A program made the translations under genes and the position numbers. Source: Paracoccus amoyensis (GTDB lineage: Bacteria; Pseudomonadota; Alphaproteobacteria; Rhodobacterales; Rhodobacteraceae). From it: a stretch of DNA of 32,341 bases. The DNA lies in NCBI RefSeq assembly GCF_014490725.1, contig NZ_JACOQL010000009.1, positions 1 to 32,341 of the forward strand. Reading direction: 5' to 3'. Positions 1-8,488 of the stretch are shown here, one piece after another. Every line of letters starts with the position of its first letter. Within the stretch, counting starts at the first letter, position 1. The notes below the pieces were generated by a model, which did not search any database, was not told where the DNA came from, and saw only the letters and a list, made by a program, of their open reading frames with translations.

Positions 1-760
1 AGCCCTGGTCATTATATTCGGCCACATTGATGCCAATCGTCGTCCAGCTGTCGGTGGCGACATAGTTGTCGTAATTCGTATAGGCCGTGAAGCGTGGCAG
101 GCTCGGTTGATCCACGATGCCCGTCGCCAGATCGAAGCCCAGCGCATCGCGAAAACTGGACCCGTCGGGCGAGACGGCAATGCGGAGCTGATCGGAGCCG
201 AACATGCCGATCAGCGCCCGTGTGGAAAACCCGGTCTGCAGGATCAGCCCGGCATCGTCGGCGCCCGTTTCCCGGTTCAGCACCTGGGTCAGATCGCCAC
301 TGCCGCCATCGGCGGCATAGAGCGCGGTCCAGAGGGCGCTGTTCAGCTTGGCCGAAAAGGGCGAACCGGCGCTTGCCGCCATGCCGATGCCGAGCCGGGT
401 GAGATCGTCTAGGGCGGTCGGGATGATCGGTTCCCAGCCCGCGCCATCGCGGACCAGCAATGCCGCCTCATCCTCTACCCATGCCAGCCAGCCATCACGC
501 GGCGGCAGGCGCAGCCAGGCGCCATCGGTCCAGAGGGCGACGTTCAGATCCCACCCGGCCCAGCCGCCTGTCGCACTGGAGGCGACGATATAGCGGTCGC
601 CATCGGCTGGCGTTGTGGGCGGTTCGGTCAGCCGCTGGCTCTTCACCGAAAGCTGCACCAGCCCGTCGAGCAGACGCAGGGCCTCGTTATGGGTGACATG
701 TTTCTGGGCCTGCGCCGCCATCAGATATGGCAGCAGCAGGTTCGTCGTGCTGTTGGACAT
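1..760 (-). CDS. DUF2793 GTA/phage tail-associated protein, 3' end outside window
   Basis: The minus strand from the ATG at 760 reads open to the window edge (about 253 codons). The N-terminus begins MSNSTTNLLLPYLMAAQAQK and continues HVTHNEALRLLDGLVQLSV, which I recognise as the DUF2793 signature. DUF2793 proteins lie directly downstream of the large baseplate protein in Rhodobacterales gene transfer agent clusters and are thought to be tail-fibre or tail-tip components. Here the start lies 20 bp after the stop of that baseplate gene on the same strand, so the two are co-transcribed. A purine-rich ribosome site (GAAGAAAG) precedes the ATG. The C-terminus is not visible, so receptor-binding function cannot be judged. 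Confidence 0.88.
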   Translation of the reverse strand, partial: MSNSTTNLLLPYLMAAQAQKHVTHNEALRLLDGLVQLSVKSQRLTEPPTTPADGDRYIVASSATGGWAGWDLNVALWTDGAWLRLPPRDGWLAWVEDEAALLVRDGAGWEPIIPTALDDLTRLGIGMAASAGSPFSAKLNSALWTALYAADGGSGDLTQVLNRETGADDAGLILQTGFSTRALIGMFGSDQLRIAVSPDGSSFRDALGFDLATGIVDQPSLPRFTAYTNYDNYVATDSWTTIGINVAEYNDQG

Positions 761-780
761 GCGGATGTCTTTCTTCAGGA

Positions 781-3012
781 TCAGAGATAGAGGGTTGTGG
801 TTCGTGCCGTGCCGCGCCCGATACGGGCCGAAAGCTGGCAGATACGGACCGTCAGGCCGTCACCGGGTGTCAGTTCTGCGCCCCAATCGGCGGTCTGTTG
901 CGCGGCGCTGTAGACGACCGACGGAGCATTGCTGGTCAGGGTGCGTTTCAAAGCTGCTCCGTCCATGATCCGGACCTCATAGCTTTCCTGTTCTTCGCCC
1001 AAGGGCACCTCCATGCCCTGCCAGCTGTCGGCGGCGAGGCTGCGGGATCGGCGCGTCCAGCGGAGCGTCAGATCGCCAAGGCCGTGCGGGCGCCGCCACT
1101 GCTGGTCGATATGGACCGGCGAGAACGGCCGCAGCCCCTCGCCCTCGGGCGTGAAACTGATAGCGGTGAAGGTGTCGCTGCTGACCGCTTGCCGGGCGGG
1201 CCCGATCCGCCAGTTGAAGGGAATGCCCAAATCCGCCTCCGGAATTGGCAGCGGGGTCAGTGCTTCGTTCAGCAGGACTGCACGGGCCCCGGCCGGGGTC
1301 GGGTTGCCCATGGCCTGCTCGGTGCCGCGCTGGCCGCGCAGCAGCCGGGTCAGGCGATAGCGCCCCGACGCGATCAACTCGGCATGCCCGGCCTGGACGA
1401 TCTCCCAGCGGCCCGGTGCCGTTTCGATTGCCAGCGCATTGGCGTCACCGAACAGCGCCAGATCGCTGACGCTGTCCAGCTGACCGCTCATCAAATCGAG
1501 GATCAGGACATTGCCCATGTCAAAGCGCGAGGTGGGTCCGGGCCAGAGGTCCGAGACCAGACGCCCGAGATTGGCGCGACGCCGGACTGTGGTGACCAGT
1601 TCGAACCCGTCTTCGCCGGGGCTGCGATAAACCGCCAGTGCGCCGGGCCATGGTTTTGCCGTGGCTGCGATCAGCGGCTGATGCGCGGGGATGTCGTCCC
1701 GCAGCTGCGGCAGATCGAGCAGGATCACCTCCGGCGGCCCGAAGGTCACCGCACGGGGCAGGGTGGCGGGTCGCTCGGCACCGGGCGGCAGGTCATAGGC
1801 CTCGCGGTCCTGCCGCACGGCCTCGACGCCGCGGGCCTCGGCATCGGCGATGGCGGTCAGGCGGAACTGCTGCGCGCGACCGTCGTGATCGAGCGCGATG
1901 ACATCGGCGGGGTCCAGCGCCAGCTTTGTGGGCGGCAGGCGAAACACGGCGCTTTCGCGGCCCGCCCAGGCCTCCTGCAAAGCGCGGCGGCAGCGGCGCT
2001 CGGCCTCTTCCGGCGGCACCGCCATCGGAAAACTCTCGGAGGCGATGCGGCTGGTGTCGACGGTGATGCGCGACGCCTCGACCAGCGCCGCGTCGTAATC
2101 CTCGTCGGCCCGTGCGACCTGCCATTTGAGCGCCTGCGGCAGTTCGGTCTCCTGCGCCCGAGTCAACTCGATGGCCTCGCCGCCCGTGTTGCCAGCCACC
2201 AGATCGTCATGGGCGATGGTGGCGACCGGTGCCCGGCCGCGCATGATGAAGCGGATCACGCCCTCGCTCTCGACCGCGTCGAACCCGAAATGCCGCGCCA
2301 GCGTGGTGATCGAGGCGCGCGGGCTTTCCAGCGCGGTGATCGCATAGCCCTCTGCCGCGCCCCAGAGACCCGAGACATCGATGCGGGCTTCGGGCAGTCC
2401 GGCGCGTCGGCAGAGATGACGGACGAGAGCGGCAAGCGAGACCGCACCCAGCCGTCCGGCCAGCCAGTGCCCCAGCCGCCAGTTGGCGCCATCGGTCCAG
2501 ACCTCGCTCAGAGCCGGAATGAACGGGTAGGGCCGGGCGTCCCATGTCCAGGCGGCACATTCACCGACTTCGACCATGCGGCCGGCATATTCCGTCGAGA
2601 CCGGGTTGTTCGCCGGTTTGCCCCAGAAGAGGTAGGTCGCTTCCAGATAGGCCCGCTGGATGGCATCGTCGCGCCAGCCGCGCGAAAAATACGGCACGAA
2701 GCTTTCGGACGATTTGGGGTCATAGAAGACATTGGGCTGGTTGGTGCCGCGGTCGATCGCCGGGCAGCCGAGTTCGGTGAAGCGGATAGGTTTGGACTGC
2801 GGCAACCATGCGGTCGGTGTCGCGGATTCCATGCCGCCCGGCCGGTCGAAATGCCGGTTCGACCACCATGAGCGCAGATCTTTGGGGCGGAAGACCCACG
2901 GCTTGTCATGGGCCCCATCGCTGATCGGGGTGCGGATCTGCGCTGCCTGGTCGGCCTCCGTGGCACAGAACCAGTCGAACCCCTCACCGCCCGCGATGTT
3001 TGTCTGCAGATA
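781..3012 (-). pseudogene. GTA baseplate 'megatron' protein (TIM-barrel-like/phage tail domain), 5'-truncated
   Basis: An open frame of more than 740 codons matches the C-terminal part of the Rhodobacterales GTA baseplate multidomain protein (R. capsulatus g15 type). The visible start is the second half of the GTA TIM-barrel-like domain: NIAGGEGFDWF at about 2968-3000, then SWWSNRHF, and FTELGCPAIDRGTNQPNVF near 2760. The phage tail domains follow, to the stop at 781. Family members are about 1,300 residues, so roughly 550 N-terminal residues are missing. Similarity stops near 3012, and the same frame meets TAA at about 3038. The first ATG in the remaining frame (2832) is internal to the domain. 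No GTA gene lies upstream in the window, so this is a detached cluster end and probably non-functional, although the frame itself is undamaged. Confidence 0.85.
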
Positions 3013-3489
3013 TGTTACGCATAATGCGCTGGATTACCGGCAATTACCGGCCAAGTTTCATCGTCTTTTTCCGGCCTCCGGAGCAAGCCATGATCAGCTA
3101 CAACAGGCAGTCTACGGCGTGACCGCGCAGGAATTGCGCGACGCGATTCACCGCTTTACGGCGGCACACAGTCGTTCCACTATGAATACCGAAACTGCAA
3201 TTCCGGCCCAGCCGGGCGGGACTACCATCGCTGGTTCAACTCAAGACTTCCCAGCCTGTATTCCTGGCGAGGCTCAGGCCTTTAAGACGCGCTGTGATCG
3301 CCGAGCTCCCGGCCATTGGAGCCAGGCAGCATCCACCGGCGTTTCGACTGCTGCCCGATATCAGCGGCAGAAACGCGGGGACCGCGAATATTCGCTGCGC
3401 ATCGACGCCAGTGCATCGGCGCGCGCGCCGCTGGCTGACGGATTGGCCCCCCGGCGACCACCGGCCGCCAGAGCCGGGTACGCTCACGC
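3013..3489. other. No confident gene; junction DNA next to the truncated GTA gene
   Basis: Homology to the GTA protein ends abruptly at about 3012. Beyond it, short open stretches appear on the plus strand in several frames. One begins at 3012 with MLRIMRWITGNYRPSFIVFF and stops near 3117. Another around 3151-3280 includes FHYEYRNCNSG and YHRWFNSRLPSLYSWRG. None is long, and I recognise no family. The pattern would fit a decayed gene read across frameshifts, but that is inference. Confidence 0.3.
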
Positions 3490-3870
3490 TTGCTGCATAC
3501 TCGAGGCGAAGTACTCATCTGGCGGAGCCCTGGCTCTGTATCAGAACCGGACCCGCTATATGCGCAATGTTCGTACCCGGCCCAGGCGATCCACGGCTTT
3601 CCGATGGCGGGTGCTGCCCGCCAGACCTTCATCCGGGAAAGACAGGCTCAATATGCGAATGCCGTGCTTGGCGCGACAACACAGTTGACCGCATATATGG
3701 GTGTTTGCACCGATCCTGACATTCCATATTGGCGGCTTGTCTATATCTGTTCGAACGAAGCAGCGCGCGATTATTTTGCCACCCTGATTCGCAGGATGGT
3801 GGTCGCGCGGGCGATTTCAAGCGCCTGTCATTCGCAGATGCGCAGAACGACCGAACATTGGCGAGTCTGA
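3490..3870 (+). CDS. Possible small ORF or 3' fragment of a decayed gene, unknown function
   Basis: The last 80 or so codons read like a real protein (for example LTAYMGVCTDPDIPYWRLV and EAARDYFATLIRRM) and stop 18 bp before the start of the 312-aa gene on the same strand. The first 30 codons look unconvincing, so the true beginning may lie in another frame upstream and the gene may be broken. I recognise no domain. Its tight placement ahead of the next ORF hints at a former two-gene unit, perhaps an effector and its partner, but nothing in the sequence proves this. Confidence 0.25.
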   Translation: MLHTRGEVLIWRSPGSVSEPDPLYAQCSYPAQAIHGFPMAGAARQTFIRERQAQYANAVLGATTQLTAYMGVCTDPDIPYWRLVYICSNEAARDYFATLIRRMVVARAISSACHSQMRRTTEHWRV

Positions 3871-3888
3871 AAAAATAGGGGCAAAGTG

Positions 3889-4824
3889 ATGGACTACATC
3901 GTTACATTCTCGGCGATAGAGCAGGGTCAAGAGGTCAATGTCACTGACCGGTTCATTTCTTGGTCTATGGATCGACCAAATGGACTAAAACGTGTCGGGG
4001 CCGACAGCTATTATTACAGGCCCGGCGTCGGCTTTCGACGGATCAGCGACGATGATGGCGTTTCGGTTCAGACCGCAGGGTTCGATAGCGGTCAGCTTTA
4101 TCGTGTTCTTACGGATTTCTTCGACTTTTTGGCGGCCAGCAAAGGTGGTGCGGCCATCGCAGGCACCTCGCCCGATGCGCCGGGCGGTGTTGTGCTGGTG
4201 ACGAATGATCAAGCAGTCCCGTCCGACCCGCTGGGGGCGGAAAACCGAGGGCTGGTGCGTAGTTATCAGGCGATGGCAATCTTGGGTGGCGCGCATCTGT
4301 TCGGGGCGATCCATGACGGCATGTTCGGCCTGGATGGAACGGTTCCCGCATCTTCGGAGGTGGTTGAGGACGAGGGCGAGCAGCGCCAGCTTGGCCGCGG
4401 CCCTTGGATATTTGCTGATCTGCCTCCGCCGTCCGATATGACGGAAATCGACGAGATAGCGTTTTTTATCGGCGACACAGCGCTTTCGGCGGGAAAAGTC
4501 ATGGAGAAGATTCTTAAAATTCCGGAAATCACGGTCTATGCAGACGACTACTTCACCTACGCCGATCCTAGAAATTTCGGCCGCGCCGCTGCGCAACCAT
4601 TCCCTACCGCGCAGGGCAGCTTTGTCGAAATTCGTCTGGAATTACCGCCTTCGCTATCGCGCGAACAGGTTAGTGCCCGTTTCGCTGCTGTGGGTCAGGC
4701 AGCAGGGCTGCCGGATATCTATCTGGTTCAATCCTATGAAGATGCGGAGGGCCTCGTGCAGGTGCTGCCTTTGCATGAGGATGGTTCGGTCGGGGCTATG
4801 CGCGTGCTGAGGATGGCGTTCTGA
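3889..4824 (+). CDS. Hypothetical 312-aa protein, unrecognised family
   Basis: This is a clean 311-312 codon frame. I prefer the ATG at 3889 (MDYIVTFSAIEQGQEVNVTD); a GTG directly before it at 3886 is an alternative. A weak purine-rich stretch (AGGGGCAAAG) precedes it. The protein is acidic, has no signal peptide or obvious membrane segment, and is predicted soluble. The middle (LVRSYQAMAILGGAHLFGAI) is the most hydrophobic part, and a DE-rich loop follows around residue 160. Base composition is less GC-rich than in the metabolic genes, suggesting foreign origin. The stop is followed within about 10 bp by a truncated IS3 element. I do not recognise the family. Immunity or adaptor roles are conceivable given the VgrG at the other window edge, but this is speculation. 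Confidence 0.7.
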   Translation: MDYIVTFSAIEQGQEVNVTDRFISWSMDRPNGLKRVGADSYYYRPGVGFRRISDDDGVSVQTAGFDSGQLYRVLTDFFDFLAASKGGAAIAGTSPDAPGGVVLVTNDQAVPSDPLGAENRGLVRSYQAMAILGGAHLFGAIHDGMFGLDGTVPASSEVVEDEGEQRQLGRGPWIFADLPPPSDMTEIDEIAFFIGDTALSAGKVMEKILKIPEITVYADDYFTYADPRNFGRAAAQPFPTAQGSFVEIRLELPPSLSREQVSARFAAVGQAAGLPDIYLVQSYEDAEGLVQVLPLHEDGSVGAMRVLRMAF

Positions 4825-4833
4825 CAGTGTCCG

Positions 4834-5061
4834 CGATGGGCGGCGTGTGGTCGCCAGTGGTTGTAGAAGGTTATCCAGCGGCCAATGGCGGCCTTGGCCT
4901 GCGATCCTGTTTCCCACGCGTGCAGGCAGGTTCACCTCCGTTTCACCCGATGGCTCGTGGTAGGACGAGGAGCGCGAGATCGACAGAAGACGGCACTGCG
5001 CCCCGATCGACGGCACAGGATGGTCCCGCTCGATCATCCTGCACCTCACTTGCCGGTCCAC
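4834..5061 (-). pseudogene. IS3 transposase OrfB, N- and C-terminal scraps joined
   Basis: The N-terminal scrap reads MIERDHPVPSIGAQCRLLS then ISRSSSYHEPSGETEVNL, typical of the start of IS3 OrfB. About 12 bases later, in a different frame, the C-terminal scrap reads AWETGSQAKAAIGRWITFYN and then HWRPHAAHRG, typical of the last 35 residues. The join lies around 4920-4925 at a short CTG repeat, which fits a deletion by microhomology. Roughly 200 codons with the DDE catalytic residues are gone. Confidence 0.7.
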
Positions 5062-5339
5062 GGCTTGAGCTTTCGTGACAAAAAATCGTTGGCGACGGCC
5101 AGTTCTCCAATCTTGGCATGCAACGACCGGACCGTCTCCTCGTCCGCCTCCGCAGGCTTTCTACCATCGCGTTCAAAGATGTCTGCCGCCCCGTCGAGCA
5201 GCGCTTTCTTCCACTGGTGGATCATCGTCGGATGCACGCTGTATTCGGCCGCCAGGTCCGACACCATGCGCTCGCCCTTCAAAGCCTCCAGCGCCACGCG
5301 CGCCTTGAAGCCCGCGTCATGGTTCCTGCGTTTCCGCAT
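5046..5339 (-). CDS. IS3-family transposase OrfA (helix-turn-helix)
   Basis: A 97-residue protein beginning MRKRRNHDAGFKARVALEAL, with SDLAAEYSVHPTMIHQWKK as the helix-turn-helix (about residues 27-45) and a C-terminal leucine-zipper-like stretch ending near FLSRKLKPW. This is the standard OrfA of IS3-family elements with a normal length of about 100 residues. It binds the terminal repeats and is usually fused to OrfB by programmed frameshifting near its end. Here the frame is intact, but its OrfB partner is deleted, so the product is at most a DNA-binding relic. Confidence 0.85.
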   Translation of the reverse strand: MRKRRNHDAGFKARVALEALKGERMVSDLAAEYSVHPTMIHQWKKALLDGAADIFERDGRKPAEADEETVRSLHAKIGELAVANDFLSRKLKPWTGK

Positions 5340-5419
5340 CTCTGATCTCCTCGTCCTTGGAGACCAGCAAACGTCAGATCGTAGCTTCCGTCACTGTCCG
5401 ATTTCCGGGGAGTAGCTCA

Positions 5420-5787
5420 GGGAGGTGGTTCTGCCGGAACTGGTTTTCGGGTAGAGAACGGTATGGAAAGATCAGGGGAGCCGGAGCCAGTCTCGCTTCG
5501 TCATCCGAGAACCGAACCGGCTCACGCCATCTTCCCATCAGGTCGCCATCTGGGGCGTTGCGATTGACGCGGTTGGCACCCTTCGCGGCATAACCCGATC
5601 ATGGTGGGGCGCAGACACCATGCGCAAGGGCGAAAACCGATGCGCAGTCCTGACAACCAGCGCGCTGGGCGCCCCCCAGCGGGCGGATATCACTGACAGC
5701 TTTCTTTTCTATGTCGTCGGTTATGTCTATTTGGCATGAGGCATGATCTGAGGATTGCGGCGGTTGTTTCGGCTATCATCCGCGTCA
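5420..5787. other. Gap between IS3 remnant and serine recombinase; one unassigned open stretch
   Basis: On the plus strand an open stretch from about 5456 to a TGA at 5738-5740 reads coherently near its end (RADITDSFLFYVVGYVYLA, preceded by VAIWGVAIDAVGTLRG), but it has no convincing start codon or ribosome site. It could be the 3' end of a gene cut by the IS3 insertion. I recognise no family. Nothing else is supported here. Confidence 0.25.
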
Positions 5788-7545
5788 TCAAGCAGACGAA
5801 CGAGTAAGTTCGGATGTTTTGAAATAGTGTTCAATGCGCGTCCCTGAAACCAACGACAATTGCGAAACCTCTGTAGCATTAAGCGCTGAGGTTTTTGCGT
5901 TTGTACGCCCCGGCTTGCGCGACCCGCCCGATTGCGCCAGCAGGTTGTCCAGCACGTCGGCCTCCGACAGGAAATCCAGATCCTTCTTTCCCGCCGCGAG
6001 GCGCAGGATGGCGCCGAGATCGCCGCGCAGCACAATGGCCAGTTCGCCGTCCGCCGGCAACAGCGTCACCTGATCGACCAACGAGCGTAGAATCTCTGCC
6101 GCCTGCGTGCGGCTGTCCTCGTGCCGCAGGTTCTCGGAAAGCGCGGCGATGCGTTGGGCATAGAGCGCCGCCATGTTCGGGTGCAGCAGGGGCGGGGGCT
6201 CGATCGCATTGGCCAGTTTCTCTGTCAGCTCGGTCTTGCGGGCTTCCAGCCGCTTCATGTCGTCGACGATGGCCTGGATCGGACCGCCGGCCTTCAGGGC
6301 GGAAAGGAGCTTCGACAGTTCCCGGTCGATACGGGGAAGCTCATCGCGGATGGCGGTCAGATCGGCGCCGCGCTCCATGCGCAGCCGGTTCACCTCCTTG
6401 GTGAACTCGGTGCAGAACTCCTTGAACAGGTCCGGCTCCATCAGGTGCTTTCTGAGCCCGTTCAGGACCGGGGCCTCGAGCGCGTCGCGGCGGATGTTGA
6501 CGCGGTTGTCGCAAGTTCCCTTGTTCCGTGCCGTCGAGCAGCCTAGCAGATCCTGGGAGATCATCGAATAGCCGCCCCCGCAGCAGCCGCATTTGATTAG
6601 GCCGGCGAAAAGGTGCTTCGGGCGCCGGCGGTCGTTCAGCGGATTGCCCTCGTGCCGGCTGCGGGTCGAGAAGGCCAGTTCACCTTGCCGGGCCTCGACT
6701 GCGTTCCAGAGGCCTTGGTCGACGATGCGCAAGGCCGGCACGTCTTGCATCACCTATTCGCTTTCCGGGTTCAGCCGCGACACCCGCCGTCCGGTATCGG
6801 GGTCCTTGACATAGCGCAGCCGGTTCCAGACGAGGCGGCCGACATAAAGCTCGTCGTTCAGGATCCCGGTGCCGCGCTCGCGGTTGCCATGGATGGTCGA
6901 CGGCCCCCATTCCCGCCCCATGGGTCCGGGCACGCCCTCGCGGTTCCGCGCCATGGCGATGGTGCGCGACGAGAGGCCGCCGTCGTAATCGGCGAAGATG
7001 CGGCGGATGACGGCGGCCTGCGCCTCGTTGATGGTGTGGTCGCCGCGGATCGGCTCGCCATGGGCGTCGAACTTCTTGACCACGTCGTAGCCGTAGGAAT
7101 TGCCGCCGCCGGACTTACCGTCCTCGACCCGACCACGCAGACCTCGGCGGGTTTTGTCGGCCAGATCCTTGATGAACAGCGCGTTCATCGTGCCCTTCAG
7201 CCCGACATGTAACTCGCTGATCTCGCCCTCGGAGAGCGTGAATATCTTTACATCGGCATAGCGAATGCGCTTGTAAATGCCGGCGATGTCCTCGTGGTCG
7301 CGGCTGACGCGGTCCAGCACCTCGGCCAGCACCATGTCGAAGCGGCCGCGCGCGGAATTCAGGATCATCGCCTGGAGGCCGGGCCGCTGGATCATGCTGG
7401 AGCCGGAGACGGGATGGTCGGAATATTCCTCGGCGACCTGCCAGCCCTCCTTCTCGGCCCGCAGCCGGAACATGCGGAACTGGTCGGCAATGGACGCCTC
7501 GCGCTGCAGGTCGGACGAATAGCGATCGTCGATCGCGACCTTCAT
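5788..7545 (-). pseudogene. Large serine recombinase split by one in-frame amber codon
   Basis: Two open frames lie in the same reading frame, separated only by TAG at 6754-6756. The upstream half (263 residues, from ATG 7545) has the resolvase catalytic domain: YSSDLQREASI with the candidate nucleophile Ser10/Ser11, and VLDRVSRD near residue 77. It then enters the recombinase domain (GYDVVKKFDAHGEPI). The downstream half holds the zinc ribbon (CGCCGG, then C..NKGTCDNR), a coiled coil and the C-terminal tail. Relatives have a tryptophan at the stop position (LNPESEW-V), so TGG to TAG is the simplest change. Restored, the protein would be about 585 residues, normal for the family. Such enzymes integrate phages and islands. 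Without readthrough, this copy lacks the DNA-binding half. Confidence 0.85.
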
Positions 7546-7560
7546 CTGCGAGCCTCTTGG

Positions 7561-7923
7561 TCAGTCAGGGTGGTGTTTGCCGTTCTCGCGCTCCTCGGCC
7601 TCAACGAAATCGCGCGCCGTGCACCGGGCCAATAGGTGGACCAGTGCGACAAGGTGCGGATCGGGGGCGGATAGGGGGCGGATAGGGGCGTGACGGAATC
7701 CCGGGCCGGTTCTGCGACCACCCGGAGTTTCTCCGCCACCGTTTGCCTTTGCCGTGCCATGGCACCGTTCCGCGTCCTGCGCGTCAGGATCCGCGCAGGC
7801 ACCAGCGTGGCGCAGCGAGGGCGGAATCACAGGCGGGTTCGGGCGCATCACATCAGGCCTCGGCGCAGCACAGCGTAAGCCGGCGCTACCGCGCCTGCTG
7901 CTGGGGGCGCTGCGCGGTGACAC
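7561..7923 (-). CDS. Small ORF upstream of the recombinase, probably truncated or misread at its start
   Basis: Only the last 35 or so codons look real: DPHLVALVHLLARCTARDFV followed by EAEERENGKHHPD and a stop 15 bp before the recombinase ATG. Short proteins with a similar helical tail are, as I remember, often encoded just ahead of alphaproteobacterial serine recombinases; this is memory, not a search. The upstream part of the frame is arginine- and proline-rich and crosses a tandem repeat, so the true start is uncertain and the annotated 5' end is probably too long. Confidence 0.25.
   Translation of the reverse strand: MSPRSAPSSRRGSAGLRCAAPRPDVMRPNPPVIPPSLRHAGACADPDAQDAERCHGTAKANGGGETPGGRRTGPGFRHAPIRPLSAPDPHLVALVHLLARCTARDFVEAEERENGKHHPD
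7657..7689. repeat. Three tandem copies of an 11-bp GC-rich unit
   Basis: The units CGGATCGGGGG, CGGATAGGGGG and CGGATAGGGGC follow each other without gaps. The second and third differ at the last base only. The array lies inside the doubtful small ORF, about 110 bp upstream of the recombinase start. Confidence 0.8.
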
Positions 7924-8035
7924 CTTCGTAGGGTGGGTTAAAATACTGGAAAGCGGCGAGGTATCTGGGGACGAAGGGGGAGGTCGGCGGGGTTCCGCAA
8001 CTCATGGATGGAGCGTCGAGAGACAGCTTGAATCA

Positions 8036-8488
8036 TCATAGAGAGTGGGAGCACTCATTCATGCGGCGAACCTGTTCGGCGCGGGTGGCCATGACGCTGA
8101 GTCCGGTAATCGAGTCCGTCATGGCCCGCTGGTCACGGATTTCATGCAGCATGCCATATCCCATGCCCTGCACGTTCGAGGTGATGGCCGGGGTCAGCAG
8201 CAGCAACGGCACGCTGTCGGAATAGGCCTGACCAATCGCGGTGCTGGCATTGGTGACGCCGGGGCCGGAAATCACCATGGCGACTCCGGGCTTGCGGGTC
8301 GCACGGGCGAAGCCGTCGGCCATGAAGCTCGCGCCCTGTTCGTGCCGGACCCCGATATGGCGGACCTCGGCATCGTTCAGCGTTCGTTAGAATTCAAGGG
8401 AATGGACCCCTGGCATCCCGAAGACCACATCGACGCCATAGGCCTTGAGCAGAAACGGAATCTGTTCGCCACAGGTTTGCTTAGACAT
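8036..8488 (-). pseudogene. Broken second copy of aruI (2-ketoarginine decarboxylase), N-terminal part only
   Basis: The ATG at 8488 overlaps the stop of aruH (AATGTCTAAG), an operon-type coupling. The product begins MSKQTCGEQIPFLLKAYGVD and has GMPGVHSLEF, then hits TAA at 8387-8389. The intact paralogue has an aromatic residue there, so TAC to TAA is likely. Past the stop, the same frame continues with RHEQGASFMADGFARATRKPG and ISGPGVTNAS, the pyrophosphate-side domain of TPP decarboxylases, including the catalytic glutamate in RHEQ. Similarity stops at about 8060, and the remaining three quarters of the gene are missing, replaced by recombinase-associated DNA. It differs at many residues from the intact copy at 14890-16542, so it is not a recent duplicate. 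Confidence 0.85.

Larger units (their letters stand above)
4834..5419 (-). mobile_element. IS3-family remnant with internal deletion and lost 3' end
   Basis: Read on the minus strand, the element starts at about 5419 with TGAGCTACTCCCCGG, a plausible IS3-type terminal repeat starting TG. It carries orfA (5046-5339) and then fragments of orfB. The orfB N-terminus joins directly to its extreme C-terminus, so the whole DDE catalytic core is missing. The orfB tail then breaks off at about 4834, and no second terminal repeat is visible. The copy cannot transpose by itself. It abuts the 312-aa gene. Confidence 0.75.

Noticed and set aside
727..2871. Plus-strand open frame of 714 codons across the GTA gene
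   Set aside because: It is antisense to a clearly recognised protein, has no known motifs and shows the arginine/glycine/alanine-rich composition of a GC-rich shadow frame.
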